A stretch of DNA of 64,000 bases from an uncultured OM182 clade bacterium (GTDB lineage: Bacteria; Pseudomonadota; Gammaproteobacteria; Pseudomonadales; Azotimanducaceae), in assembly GCA_905182025.1 (NCBI GenBank), contig CAJJAA010000038.1, positions 1 through 64,000 on the forward strand, read 5' to 3'. Both the position numbers and the translations under genes were made by a program. Every line of letters begins with the position of its first letter. Within the stretch, counting starts at the first letter, position 1. A model generated the notes under the pieces. It saw only the letters and a program-made list of their open reading frames with translations. It made no database searches and had not been told where the DNA came from. Shown here one piece after another: positions 11,126 through 20,997 of the stretch.

Positions 11126-12607
11126 ATGGCCGAAGAAATTATCATCAGTGTTTCACCCCATGAGACTCGGGTTGCTGTCGTGGAGCAGGGTCTGTTGCAG
11201 GAAATTTTCATTGAGAGGAACCACACGCGTGGAACAGTAGGCAATATATATAGAGGAAAGGTTGCGCGGGTATTGCCCGGTATGCAAAGTGCGTTTGTTG
11301 ACATCGGTCAACCTCGCGCAGCGTTTATGCATATTACCGATTTAGTAGACTCCCACGATGCGGTGCCACGAAATCGTGAATCGCAAGAGTATCCGCCCAT
11401 TAATAAAATTCTTCATGATGGGAAAGAAATTCTCATTCAGGTGAGTAAAGAACCTATTAGTACCAAAGGGGCGCGCGCGACCGCGAGTATATCCTTAGCA
11501 TCTCGATATCTGGTTTATATGCCCGAGACTTCTCACATTGGCATATCCCAGAGAATTGAAGATGAATCTGAACGAACTCGATTGACGGATATACTCAATA
11601 AAGTACACAAGCCCGACGATGGTGATGGTTTTATCGTTCGAACTGCTTCTGAGCGAGCGGATGGGGACGAGATTTTGAGAGATGCCGAACTACTTCGGTC
11701 TCGTTGGGAGGTGATTAAAAAAGATTCGGTAGGCGTTAAAGCCCCGTCTCTGGTTTACGAAGACTTACCTCTGCATCTTAGAGTTATGCGGGATATTATT
11801 AACAAAGACACCTTAAGAATTGTCGTAGACAATCAAGCTATCTTTGAGGTGCTTCAGCGGTTTCTGCAAGACTTTATCCCTGAAAAGGAGTCTCAGTTGG
11901 AAATGGCAAAAAGTGGCGTGCCGTTATTCGATGCCCATAATCTAGAGGATCAAATCGAAGCTGCGCTTCAGCAAAAGGTGCCTTTAAAATCGGGTGGTTA
12001 TTTGATCATTGATCAAACTGAAGCGATGACCACGGTTGATGTAAATACCGGCGCGTTTGTCGGCCGCAAAGATCTGGAGGATACGATATATAGAACCAAC
12101 CTTGAGGCTGCTGCCGTCATTCCGCGTCAGTTGCGACTAAGAAATATGGGTGGAATAGTCATAATTGATTTTATTGATATGCTCAATGAAGAGCACAAAC
12201 GTCAGGTCCTGCGAACGTTAGAAAAGGGTCAGCAAACGGATCGTGTGAAGTGGAACATCACAGAGATTTCTGAGTTAGGCTTGGTTGAGATGACGAGAAA
12301 GAGAACACACGAGAGTTTATTGAAAATGATGTGTGAACCCTGTTCACACTGCGCCGGTCGTGGATTCATCAAGACCGCCGAAACAGTTTGTTTAGAAATA
12401 ATAAGGGAAATAAAACGACGTGCTTTGCACCTGAAAGAAAAGGATTGTTTGATAATGGCTTCTCAAACTGTGGTCGACAGACTCATCGATGAAGAATCTA
12501 GCAGCGTTGCAGAGCTGGCAACTACGCTTAATTCCTTAATTCGTTTTCAAGTTGAGACGAGTTACACCCAAGAACAATTCGATGTTGTTCTGTTGAATAC
12601 TGCGTAA
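11126..12607 (+). CDS. rng: Ribonuclease G
   Basis: RNase E/G family with S1-like domain, TTVDVNTGAFVG, GGIVIIDFIDM, CxxC-type C..CAGRG; 493 aa. Confidence 0.97.
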   Translation: MAEEIIISVSPHETRVAVVEQGLLQEIFIERNHTRGTVGNIYRGKVARVLPGMQSAFVDIGQPRAAFMHITDLVDSHDAVPRNRESQEYPPINKILHDGKEILIQVSKEPISTKGARATASISLASRYLVYMPETSHIGISQRIEDESERTRLTDILNKVHKPDDGDGFIVRTASERADGDEILRDAELLRSRWEVIKKDSVGVKAPSLVYEDLPLHLRVMRDIINKDTLRIVVDNQAIFEVLQRFLQDFIPEKESQLEMAKSGVPLFDAHNLEDQIEAALQQKVPLKSGGYLIIDQTEAMTTVDVNTGAFVGRKDLEDTIYRTNLEAAAVIPRQLRLRNMGGIVIIDFIDMLNEEHKRQVLRTLEKGQQTDRVKWNITEISELGLVEMTRKRTHESLLKMMCEPCSHCAGRGFIKTAETVCLEIIREIKRRALHLKEKDCLIMASQTVVDRLIDEESSSVAELATTLNSLIRFQVETSYTQEQFDVVLLNTA

Positions 12608-12623
12608 CGATGCGAACGCAAAA

Positions 12624-15600
12624 ATGATTCGGCGCCGTACTATTAAAGCCACCCAGAATTTACTTCTGGCATTGCTAATTGTGGTGGCTTTATATGTAAG
12701 CATCGGCAGAATACTAGTTGGTTCTCTCGATAGTTTTCGTGCGCCAATCACCAATTTTGCGATCCAGCAACTCAAAGTACCCGTGCGCATTGGAAAATTG
12801 TCTGGTTCTTGGAGTTACCTCGACCCTACGATTAATATAGATGCTCTCGAAATAGGAGAGTCTGCTAACCCCTCGATTAGATTGGAAAAAGTGCGGCTCA
12901 CACTGGACTCCTTTTACTCTTTTCTTGAACTGTCTCCCATCATTACGAATATGAATATTTCAGGTGTGGCTTTAACGCTTCGTCGAAATGAACGGGGGGT
13001 GTGGTTAATCGAAGGCATACCACAGAGTGACGCGCCGCTAAATCTCGAAGCTTTAGTCGAATCGATCGAGTATGTAGAATTCGCTGAACTTGAGAACGTA
13101 GATGTCGCCATCTACGGAAGGACAGGCGTATACCGTATTCGTTCGGAAGCTGATAAGTCGTTCTTAGTGGCAAATGAAGGCGGCAACCGAAAACTGTCAT
13201 GGCCGCTTGAATTTGAAGCTGTCGATCGACCTGAGGCGCCGAAGTCGAACTTTCACTTATTAGGTTTTTATCAAGGGGACCCCAGAGACGAGGATTTTTT
13301 CGCGGAACTGTATTTGCAAATCCCCAATATTGACCTTGTCGATTTTCTGCCAACTATCACCGTTAAGGAATCTAGCCTAACGGACATTGATGTTGAAGGT
13401 GAACTCTGGTTGACGATCCAGAGTGGGCTAATTGAAGTAACGGGCCGACCGACCATTAGATCTGTCGTGATGTCTTCTCAGACCCAGAGCCTTCAGCTAT
13501 TGCGGGACACGACAATAGAATTTAGTACAACAAATATGCTTGATGCGGGCGGAGAACTAAAAGTTGGCTCGCTCACCTCCTGGGTTGCCGAGCAAAATAT
13601 TGAAATGTCGGAATTCGGCTTGACCTACAAGTGGGTCAACAACGAGTTGATTTTTGGCGCTAACATTCCATCCATCAATATTGGTTCGATTTTACCCCCA
13701 TTGATTTCTACAGCCGAACGAATGCAATTGGTAACGCCGGCCTTGAAAGACATTGTCGATACACTCAACCCTCGTGGAAATTTGAATAATGTATTTGTTC
13801 AAGGAAATTTTTCGCAGCCACAGGGTATTGAGATACGTGCAGAACTAAGTGCAATTAGTATTGATCCATTCAAGGGGGCGCCAGCGGTCGACAACTTACA
13901 CGGCTATGCGTCGCTTGGCATCGCTAACGGTTATGTCTTGGTGAATAGTAGCCTGGAACGTGGCAATGAGAATGGTCTTGTTTTGGACTTTCCTTTGATG
14001 TTTCCTGAGGCTTGGCGATTCGATAGCGTGAAAGCTAAGGTGAATTACACGGTCACTGATGATGCAGTTTTGCTGCAGTCGGGTTTGATCGAGGCTGTGC
14101 AGGGCGAAATGACTGCGGCGGCAAGATTTACGCTAAATTTTCCAAGCGATATCACATTGCATACTTGGGGGTTAGAGCTCGGGGTGAAGAATGCAGCGCT
14201 GTTGAATACATATGGGTACCTTCCAAAGACGTTGGCTGCTGACTTACAGGCATGGATAAAGGGTTCAGTTTTGGCCGGCACAGCGGTCGAAAGTGGATTG
14301 ATTTTTCATGGCTCTTTGGCTTCCGTCACGCCAAAGGACCAAAAAGCGTTTGAGCTTTATTTTGATGTTGAAGACACGATTCTGGATTACGATCCTCACT
14401 GGCCGCGGTTCGAAGATATTGATGCGACTATTTATGTTGGAAATCGGCAGGTTCACTCGCAAGGGATTAGAGCAGTCTCAATGGACTCGATTGTGCAGAG
14501 CGCCGAAGTTCGCGTGCCTTACGCTGCAACGGGTGCGGATACCATAATGGTGAATGGATCTTTCACAGGACCTTTCAGTGATGGCCTGCGACTATTGACG
14601 GAGACACCCTTGTACGAAGCCACCAGTAAGGTTGCTAGAGGCTGGCTAGGTCGCGGTGAGATGTCTGGCTCGATTGAGCTAAATATTCCTCTAGGTTCGC
14701 GAAGCGGTGAAGAAACCTATGCACAATTGGGCCTCGACCTGATTGATGCTGATATATATATCCCGGACGTAGATCTCGATATTGTTCAGATTAACGGGCC
14801 GATCAAATATGAGTCTTTTGATGGGTTGAGTTCAAACGCATTTACAGCAATTATTTTTGACAAGCCTGTCTCTGGTTCAATCGACACACGAGGCGTTTAC
14901 ACGTCCGGTGTTATTGAAATTAATGCAATGGGCGAAGTCACTATTCCGTCACTTTATGAGTGGACTGGCCAGGTTCTATTAACGCGAGCGGTGGGCGAGT
15001 TGGACTATAGTGCGCATCTAGAAATCCCCTTCGGTGATAAACAAGGTCAGCCGGTTTCTGTCAGGGTTACATCAGATTTGCAGGGCGTTGAAATTATGCT
15101 CCCCGAACCGATGGGCAAGGCTTCCGAATCGACTAAGAAATTTGCCCTTCGTTATGACATTAAGGATGTCGGGTTTGATTTGGAGGTTCAATTAGGTCTT
15201 TATACGCAAGCGAATCTCAAAATTCTCGACGGTGATGTGACCGGGGGAAGATTGCATTTCGGCGAGTCTGCTATTGGTGCTGTAACCTACGATTATCTGG
15301 ATATTACCGGCGACCTCGCGGCGGTGGTCTACGAAGAAGTGGAAATATTAACGGATGAACTCAATGAGCTTGCAAGCGGCTCTCTTGAATCAGGTCTTGT
15401 GGACACGCTGGGGGAAGCAAATATTCGTATAGGCTTTCTAGATATGTATGGCCTGGAACTGGACGATATACAAACGGTTGTTTCGCGGGACGCAGACGCT
15501 TGGGTCGTTGAGGCGAAAAGCAAAATGCTGCAAGGTAAAATCACACGGCATGATGTCAGTTCCTTGCCTTTAAAGGTGCAACTTAAAACCTTGAACTTTG

Positions 15601-16598
15601 AGGCGCAAGAGGGCGATCAGAGTGATCCTCTTGAGTTCGTTGACCCAGTGGATTTGATCGCTGTTGATTTTGGCGTAGAGAAATTGTGGGTCAATGAGGA
15701 AGACTTTGGCTCTTGGGCATTTAATTTTCGTCCAACAATCGACGGTGCCGAACTTAATAATCTCACAGTGTCGACGAAAGGGTTAGAGGCGAAAGGTGAT
15801 GGCAAGGTCGAATGGTTGCTCGTCGATGGTGTCCATAAAAGCCGATTTGCCGGCAATGTTGTGGTTCCAGATATGTCTTCAGCGCTTTCGCAATGGGGAT
15901 TTGCATCAAGTATTTATGGCAAGTTCGAATTAGATGCTGACCTCTCCTGGACTGGCTCGCCGACGATGTTCGATCTCAATACATCGACCGGCACGGTTGT
16001 TTTGCAACAGGCTTCGGGACGTTTCGTGCAGGCAGATAATAATGTGGACGCTCTGAAATTATTAGGCGTATTTGATTTTTCGTCAATCGCGCGTCGATTC
16101 AGGTTTGACTTTGCTGACGTTGTTGATAAGGGGTTTGAATTTGAGGAAGCCCAAGGCAAGGTGCGTCTTAAGAGCGGTCAATTAAATGTCGTTGAGCCGA
16201 TAACGATAGTAGGTACAGGGTCGAAATTTAAGTTGGCTGGAGAGATCAATATGGTCGACGGTGATCTAGATAACGATTTGATAGTAACATTGCCAGTTAA
16301 TCGTAATATCCCTTGGTACGCCGCATACTCTGCTATTTTTATTGGACCGTTGACTGGCGCAGGAGTATTCCTTGCGCAAAGAATTTTTGAAGATCAAATT
16401 GATACTCTCAGTAGTGCGAAATACCATATCGGAGGGACAGTGGATAATCCTAATATAGAGTTTGTGTCTATTTTCTCAGATACTGTACGAAAACCTGCCG
16501 TTGTTGCTGAACCCGCTTTTCAGACCGAGACTAGTAGTCGCGTGGATGAACAATCGAAGGCTGCTTCAAACAAGAGTGTCGATAACAGCAAGCCTTAG
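12624..16598 (+). CDS. yhdP: YhdP/AsmA-like large intermembrane phospholipid transporter
   Basis: 1324-aa protein with N-terminal TM and AsmA-like C-terminus, directly downstream of rng (conserved synteny). Confidence 0.93.
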   Translation: MIRRRTIKATQNLLLALLIVVALYVSIGRILVGSLDSFRAPITNFAIQQLKVPVRIGKLSGSWSYLDPTINIDALEIGESANPSIRLEKVRLTLDSFYSFLELSPIITNMNISGVALTLRRNERGVWLIEGIPQSDAPLNLEALVESIEYVEFAELENVDVAIYGRTGVYRIRSEADKSFLVANEGGNRKLSWPLEFEAVDRPEAPKSNFHLLGFYQGDPRDEDFFAELYLQIPNIDLVDFLPTITVKESSLTDIDVEGELWLTIQSGLIEVTGRPTIRSVVMSSQTQSLQLLRDTTIEFSTTNMLDAGGELKVGSLTSWVAEQNIEMSEFGLTYKWVNNELIFGANIPSINIGSILPPLISTAERMQLVTPALKDIVDTLNPRGNLNNVFVQGNFSQPQGIEIRAELSAISIDPFKGAPAVDNLHGYASLGIANGYVLVNSSLERGNENGLVLDFPLMFPEAWRFDSVKAKVNYTVTDDAVLLQSGLIEAVQGEMTAAARFTLNFPSDITLHTWGLELGVKNAALLNTYGYLPKTLAADLQAWIKGSVLAGTAVESGLIFHGSLASVTPKDQKAFELYFDVEDTILDYDPHWPRFEDIDATIYVGNRQVHSQGIRAVSMDSIVQSAEVRVPYAATGADTIMVNGSFTGPFSDGLRLLTETPLYEATSKVARGWLGRGEMSGSIELNIPLGSRSGEETYAQLGLDLIDADIYIPDVDLDIVQINGPIKYESFDGLSSNAFTAIIFDKPVSGSIDTRGVYTSGVIEINAMGEVTIPSLYEWTGQVLLTRAVGELDYSAHLEIPFGDKQGQPVSVRVTSDLQGVEIMLPEPMGKASESTKKFALRYDIKDVGFDLEVQLGLYTQANLKILDGDVTGGRLHFGESAIGAVTYDYLDITGDLAAVVYEEVEILTDELNELASGSLESGLVDTLGEANIRIGFLDMYGLELDDIQTVVSRDADAWVVEAKSKMLQGKITRHDVSSLPLKVQLKTLNFEAQEGDQSDPLEFVDPVDLIAVDFGVEKLWVNEEDFGSWAFNFRPTIDGAELNNLTVSTKGLEAKGDGKVEWLLVDGVHKSRFAGNVVVPDMSSALSQWGFASSIYGKFELDADLSWTGSPTMFDLNTSTGTVVLQQASGRFVQADNNVDALKLLGVFDFSSIARRFRFDFADVVDKGFEFEEAQGKVRLKSGQLNVVEPITIVGTGSKFKLAGEINMVDGDLDNDLIVTLPVNRNIPWYAAYSAIFIGPLTGAGVFLAQRIFEDQIDTLSSAKYHIGGTVDNPNIEFVSIFSDTVRKPAVVAEPAFQTETSSRVDEQSKAASNKSVDNSKP

Positions 16599-16717
16599 AG
16601 CGGACAAAGCTCAATGAAGGCGACAGTTGCAACCATCACCGAGGCTCGCCTGTCCAGGGCTCTTGCTTAATCTAAGCCTGATAGGAGAATAGAGGTAGGC
16701 GTCGCATCGACATTGTT

Positions 16718-17278
16718 CTAAGAAGCTGGATCGTCAGTTGATTGCAATGGCTCAGTTGAGTTTTTCAGAAACTGAAATAACTTTCTGAAAGCAGCGGTAG
16801 GCGGATTTTCTTTTTGACGCTCCGAGATCGCATTTCTAACAAGCTGTCGAAGTTGTTGCCGTTCGATAGTTGGGTATTTTTCCAAGATTTCACTCAACGT
16901 CGCCTTATCATCAGATACGAGCTTATCTCGCCAAACTTCGAGTTGGTGGAAATGTGTCACATGAGCTCGCGAGCTCGCGTCAAAGCGGTCAAGAAGCATG
17001 GTGATAGGTTCCATTTCAACCTGGCGTATTAGCTTTCCGATGTAGCCTAACTGACGTTTGCGAGCATTGCCTTTCGTGATTCTTTTGCATTCGACGATAG
17101 CAGCAATAATTTCAGGGTATGGCAGTAGCTCTAGCTGTGCGGCTGGAATAGTCAACAGCTGTTCACCTAGCGCGTTAACAGCCTGAGTGTCACGTTTACG
17201 TTGAGATCGACTCGGCGGAAGGTTATCCCAATCGATCCAATCTTCGTCATCTTTTGTTGGGGTGTTGTTTTTTTTCAT
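16718..17278 (-). CDS. yjgA: Ribosome-associated protein DarP/YjgA
   Basis: DUF615: WIDWDNLPPSRSQRKRDTQAVNALGEQLL ... KRQLGYIGKLIR. Confidence 0.95.
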   Translation of the reverse strand: MKKNNTPTKDDEDWIDWDNLPPSRSQRKRDTQAVNALGEQLLTIPAAQLELLPYPEIIAAIVECKRITKGNARKRQLGYIGKLIRQVEMEPITMLLDRFDASSRAHVTHFHQLEVWRDKLVSDDKATLSEILEKYPTIERQQLRQLVRNAISERQKENPPTAAFRKLFQFLKNSTEPLQSTDDPAS

Positions 17279-17380
17279 TGAGCGAGTCTATCACGATCTG
17301 TTAACGGTGAAATGCGAATTGCGTAGTATGTGGCTTTTGGCCTGTTGTTATGAGTACTTAGGGCGACGTAGAAATACCAA

Positions 17381-18727
17381 TCATGCGTAAAAAATTGTCG
17401 CCAGCCCGAGGAAGGATACAAAGCCGACGACGTCTGTGACGGTTGTTAGAATAACCGTTCCGGCAATTGCCGGATCAATACCAAACCGCTTCAATGTCAT
17501 GGGGATCGTTGCTCCAGCTAGAGCTGCCGATATCAGATTTATTATAAGGGCCAACGCGATGATAAAACCCAAGGTCGTATCGTTAAACATGGCGGCGGCC
17601 GCAATTGCTACAACACCTGACCAGATCAAGCCATTTGCTATGCCGACGCCTACCTCGCGCATAAGTAGCCAGCGCTGATTGCTCTCGATGATATGGCCCT
17701 GCGCCATACTGCGGATAACGACGGTCAATGTTTGGCTGCCAGCGACGCCGCCCATACTCGCCACGATGGGCATCAGCACGGCCAATGCAATCACCTTCTC
17801 AAGGGTGTCTTCAAATATATTGATGACAGCAGATGCGATAAAGGCGGTGAACAGATTAGCGCCTAACCATAAAGTTCGGGATTTCACAGTGGTAACAATG
17901 GGTGCGAACGTATCGTCATCCGAAAGGCCAGCCATGCCTAAAAGTGATTGGTCGGCGTCCTCGATAATGACATCGACAACGTCGTCAATTGTGATTCGCC
18001 CTAACAATTGACCTTGATCATCCACTACTGGTGCTGACACGAGATCATATCGCGCGAATATTGCCGCGACGTCGGAATCATGCATGTCAGCATTAATAGG
18101 GTCTGTATCGGTTTCCATCACGTCTCTAACCGTTAACCCTGTTTCTGATACCAATAGTTTTCGTAGTGGTAGCGTTCCAATATATTGATTGAACCGATTT
18201 ACGATAAAAATGTTATCCGTCATGGTAGGGATTTCGTCATGGCGGCGCAGGTAGCGAAGTACCACGTCTATTGAGACGCTGGCGCGGACACTGATTATTT
18301 CAGTATCCATTAGCCCGCCAGCAGTATTCTCATCGTACGCCAGCAGGTTCTCGACCCGGGCTCGATCCTGGTGGTCCATAGAATGAAGCACTTCACGTGT
18401 GATCGTGTCGGGCAGTTGTTGCAAAATATCGGTTAAATCGTCGTCGGCTTCTACATTATCGAGAAGCTGGATAATTTCATTCTCTGGCAGGTCGGCGAGC
18501 AAATCGCTGACTCGTTCTTCATTGAGTTCCTGAAGAATTTCACTCTGTCGACTGGAGTCAATGAGGTTCCATATAACACCGCGTTCGTGGGGAGGTGACG
18601 ACTCAAGTAGCGCTGCAATATCGGCCGGTTTTAAAATATCCAGCAAACTACGAATTTCGGCATAGGTACCGCTTTCGAGTAGCTTATTAAGTTTGCCGAG
18701 TGTGGGTTGTTGAGGTGCGGGATTGAT
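17381..18727 (-). CDS. mgtE: Magnesium transporter MgtE (probable ATC start at 18727; first canonical start is TTG 18646)
   Basis: MgtE N domain, CBS pair, five-TM channel with PIVASMGGVAGSQTL; homology extends N-terminally past TTG 18646. Confidence 0.93.
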   Translation of the reverse strand: MNPAPQQPTLGKLNKLLESGTYAEIRSLLDILKPADIAALLESSPPHERGVIWNLIDSSRQSEILQELNEERVSDLLADLPENEIIQLLDNVEADDDLTDILQQLPDTITREVLHSMDHQDRARVENLLAYDENTAGGLMDTEIISVRASVSIDVVLRYLRRHDEIPTMTDNIFIVNRFNQYIGTLPLRKLLVSETGLTVRDVMETDTDPINADMHDSDVAAIFARYDLVSAPVVDDQGQLLGRITIDDVVDVIIEDADQSLLGMAGLSDDDTFAPIVTTVKSRTLWLGANLFTAFIASAVINIFEDTLEKVIALAVLMPIVASMGGVAGSQTLTVVIRSMAQGHIIESNQRWLLMREVGVGIANGLIWSGVVAIAAAAMFNDTTLGFIIALALIINLISAALAGATIPMTLKRFGIDPAIAGTVILTTVTDVVGFVSFLGLATIFYA

Positions 18728-19009
18728 TTATTCGCCCTCACCAAATTTGTCATCAATGAGTGCAAGGATTGCGATCATTGCTTGTTCTTGATCATCACCG
18801 TCTATCTTAATGGTGATTTCTGAGCCAATGCTTGCCTGAAGCATCATCATATTCATGATGCTCTTGCCGTCAGCCGAGGTGTTGCTATTGTGGACGGTTA
18901 TTTGAGAGGAAAATCCTTGTGCTTTTTGTACAAATACGGAGGCTGCGCGCGCATGTAATCCGAGTTTATTTTGAATCTCTGCTTGTCGTTCTAGCACCTT
19001 AGGCTCCAA
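18728..19009 (-). CDS. ptsO: HPr family phosphocarrier protein
   Basis: NKLGLHARAASVFVQKA with active-site His; GKSIMNMMMLQA; downstream of rapZ. Confidence 0.93.
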   Translation of the reverse strand: MEPKVLERQAEIQNKLGLHARAASVFVQKAQGFSSQITVHNSNTSADGKSIMNMMMLQASIGSEITIKIDGDDQEQAMIAILALIDDKFGEGE

Positions 19010-19012
19010 CAG

Positions 19013-19876
19013 TTAGTTTCTGTTGCCAGGGTTTCCCAGCTCCCTGTGTTTAATCTGTACGTTACTCCATTGCGGTTGGAAATGCTGGAATAATTTGTTG
19101 CACACATACACTGAGCGATGTTGGCCACCAGTACAGCCGATTGCTATCGTCATGTAGCTACGGTTTGTTTTTTCAAACTTGGGTAACCAAGACGTGAGGA
19201 ATTCTTTGATGTCGTTTTCCATCGATTGAACGTCATCATGTTCCTCAAGGAAATCGGCGACCGGTTTATCGAGCCCCGTTAGTGTGCGCAAATTCGTTAT
19301 CCAATGCGGGTTGGGTAGGCAGCGCACATCAAAAACAAGGTCGGCTTCTAGAGGAACGCCGGATTTGAAGGCGAAGGATTGAAAAGACAGAGCAAGTTCG
19401 GGTTTTCTGCCGGTAAGTCGCTTGCCAATCAGATCCCTAAGGTCGTGAATATTCAGATTCGTTGTATCAATGCTCAAATCGGCTATCGCTGCGATCGGGT
19501 CCAGTAATTCACTTTCATATTCTAGCGACGCTGAGAGATCACGAGTCTCGTTAGAAAGAGGATGTTTGCGGCGAGTTTCTGAGAAGCGTTTAACTAATGT
19601 TGGGCTGGTCGAGTCGAGGTAAACTATTTGAAGTTCAACCTCCTTAATATCCTCAATGAGTGATGGGAATATCGCTAGATCTTCGGCTACATTCCTTGCG
19701 TCAATGCTAACGGAAATCTTGCTTGGTGAGTTTGATGTTGAAAGCTGTTCGATGAGTGGTTTAAGCAAACTTACAGGTAGATTATCGATGCAGTAATAAC
19801 CTAGATCCTCCAGAACGTGAAGGGCGGTACTTTTACCTGACCCAGATCGTCCGCTGATGATAGTAAGGGATATCAT
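19013..19876 (-). CDS. rapZ: RNase adapter protein RapZ
   Basis: ISGRSGSGKSTALHVLEDLGYYCIDNLP; GCTGGQHRSVYV. Confidence 0.98.
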   Translation of the reverse strand: MISLTIISGRSGSGKSTALHVLEDLGYYCIDNLPVSLLKPLIEQLSTSNSPSKISVSIDARNVAEDLAIFPSLIEDIKEVELQIVYLDSTSPTLVKRFSETRRKHPLSNETRDLSASLEYESELLDPIAAIADLSIDTTNLNIHDLRDLIGKRLTGRKPELALSFQSFAFKSGVPLEADLVFDVRCLPNPHWITNLRTLTGLDKPVADFLEEHDDVQSMENDIKEFLTSWLPKFEKTNRSYMTIAIGCTGGQHRSVYVCNKLFQHFQPQWSNVQIKHRELGNPGNRN

Positions 19877-19897
19877 TTATCGGCCTTCATCGGATGC

Positions 19898-20377
19898 TTA
19901 ACCCTGTTGTTGTTGGATATCTGTTGTCGGTTCAATTGTTGCCATACGATATAGGTCATCGTTTTGTTTCGCGGTAATTAGACTGTTTCGATAATCCTGC
20001 GATTCGAATCGCTGCGCGAGCATAGCAAGAACTTCCAGATGTTCTTTAACTTCGTCGGTTGGCACTAATAAAACAAAAAGTACCTTTACCGGCATTTTAT
20101 CGAACGCATGAAAGTCGATAGGTTCTTGCACTGTAAATAACCCGCCAATGATTGAGTCACATCCGTCGAGGCGGCAATGAGGTATGGCAATAGCCTCGCC
20201 GATGGCGGTTGTGCCTATCTTCTCGCGATTAACAAGACGAGTAAAAAGCTCCCCCGCGTCTACGTCTTCTAATGTTGCTGCGAGGTGTGTCGCGATTTCT
20301 TCGAGCGCTTTTTTTCTGCTCGCAGCGACGATGTTACAGTGGGTGCGGTTAGGAGCAAGTATGGATTCAATGTTCAC
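19898..20377 (-). CDS. ptsN: PTS IIA-like nitrogen regulatory protein PtsN
   Basis: EIIA(Ntr) GTTAIGEAIAIPHCRLDGCD; next to rapZ and hpf. Confidence 0.97.
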   Translation of the reverse strand: MNIESILAPNRTHCNIVAASRKKALEEIATHLAATLEDVDAGELFTRLVNREKIGTTAIGEAIAIPHCRLDGCDSIIGGLFTVQEPIDFHAFDKMPVKVLFVLLVPTDEVKEHLEVLAMLAQRFESQDYRNSLITAKQNDDLYRMATIEPTTDIQQQQG

Positions 20378-20501
20378 AGGCTAATGGCTTATAGTTGGCA
20401 AATACACAGGTTTGACGACTGCTTGTTGTGCAGGAATCATTGTTTGCTTTGATTGATTTCTCTCTATCCATTTGTGGACCGGTAGTAATCATGTTCAAGC
20501 G

Positions 20502-20538
20502 ACGACAAGAGCGGTGATTATATCACCGCTCTTGTCGT
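20502..20538. terminator. Perfect 17-bp-stem hairpin between hpf and ptsN
   Basis: ACGACAAGAGCGGTGAT-tat-ATCACCGCTCTTGTCGT; no clear U-tract on either strand, so its terminator role is tentative. Confidence 0.6.
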
Positions 20539-20580
20539 ATTCATTACTAATTGGAAAATTTAATCTGACGTTCAGACAAG

Positions 20581-20889
20581 TTAACGAATAGTATCGCGAG
20601 CTTTATGATCCTTCATTTTCTCTTTCTGTTTGATGAGCTGTCGATCCAGTTTGTCTACTAACATGTCGATAGCTGCATATAAGTCATCCGACTCAGCTTC
20701 TGCGAAAATATCACCGCCCTGTATTCGGATAGTTGCTTCGGCCTTTTGTCCTTGTTTCTCAACTCTTAGGATGACGTGCACATTCGTTATCTGATCATAG
20801 TGACGCTCGAGTCGTTCAAGCTTTGTTTCGACGTATTGTCGAAGAGAATCCGTCACTTCAATGTGATGACCGCTGACGTTAATTTGCAT
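20581..20889 (-). CDS. hpf: Ribosome hibernation promoting factor HPF (short form)
   Basis: MQINVSGHHIEVTDSLRQYVETKLERLERHYDQI; internal ATG at 20889 preferred over ORF start 20964. Confidence 0.95.
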   Translation of the reverse strand: MQINVSGHHIEVTDSLRQYVETKLERLERHYDQITNVHVILRVEKQGQKAEATIRIQGGDIFAEAESDDLYAAIDMLVDKLDRQLIKQKEKMKDHKARDTIR

Positions 20890-20997
20890 GTAATGCTCCT
20901 TTCGATGGTTAATTCTAAAGGTTAATAGGTGCACAAAATGAGCAAAAACTCGGCGTTGTTCCAACCAACCTTTACCCTATATGCCAATGATACCTCT

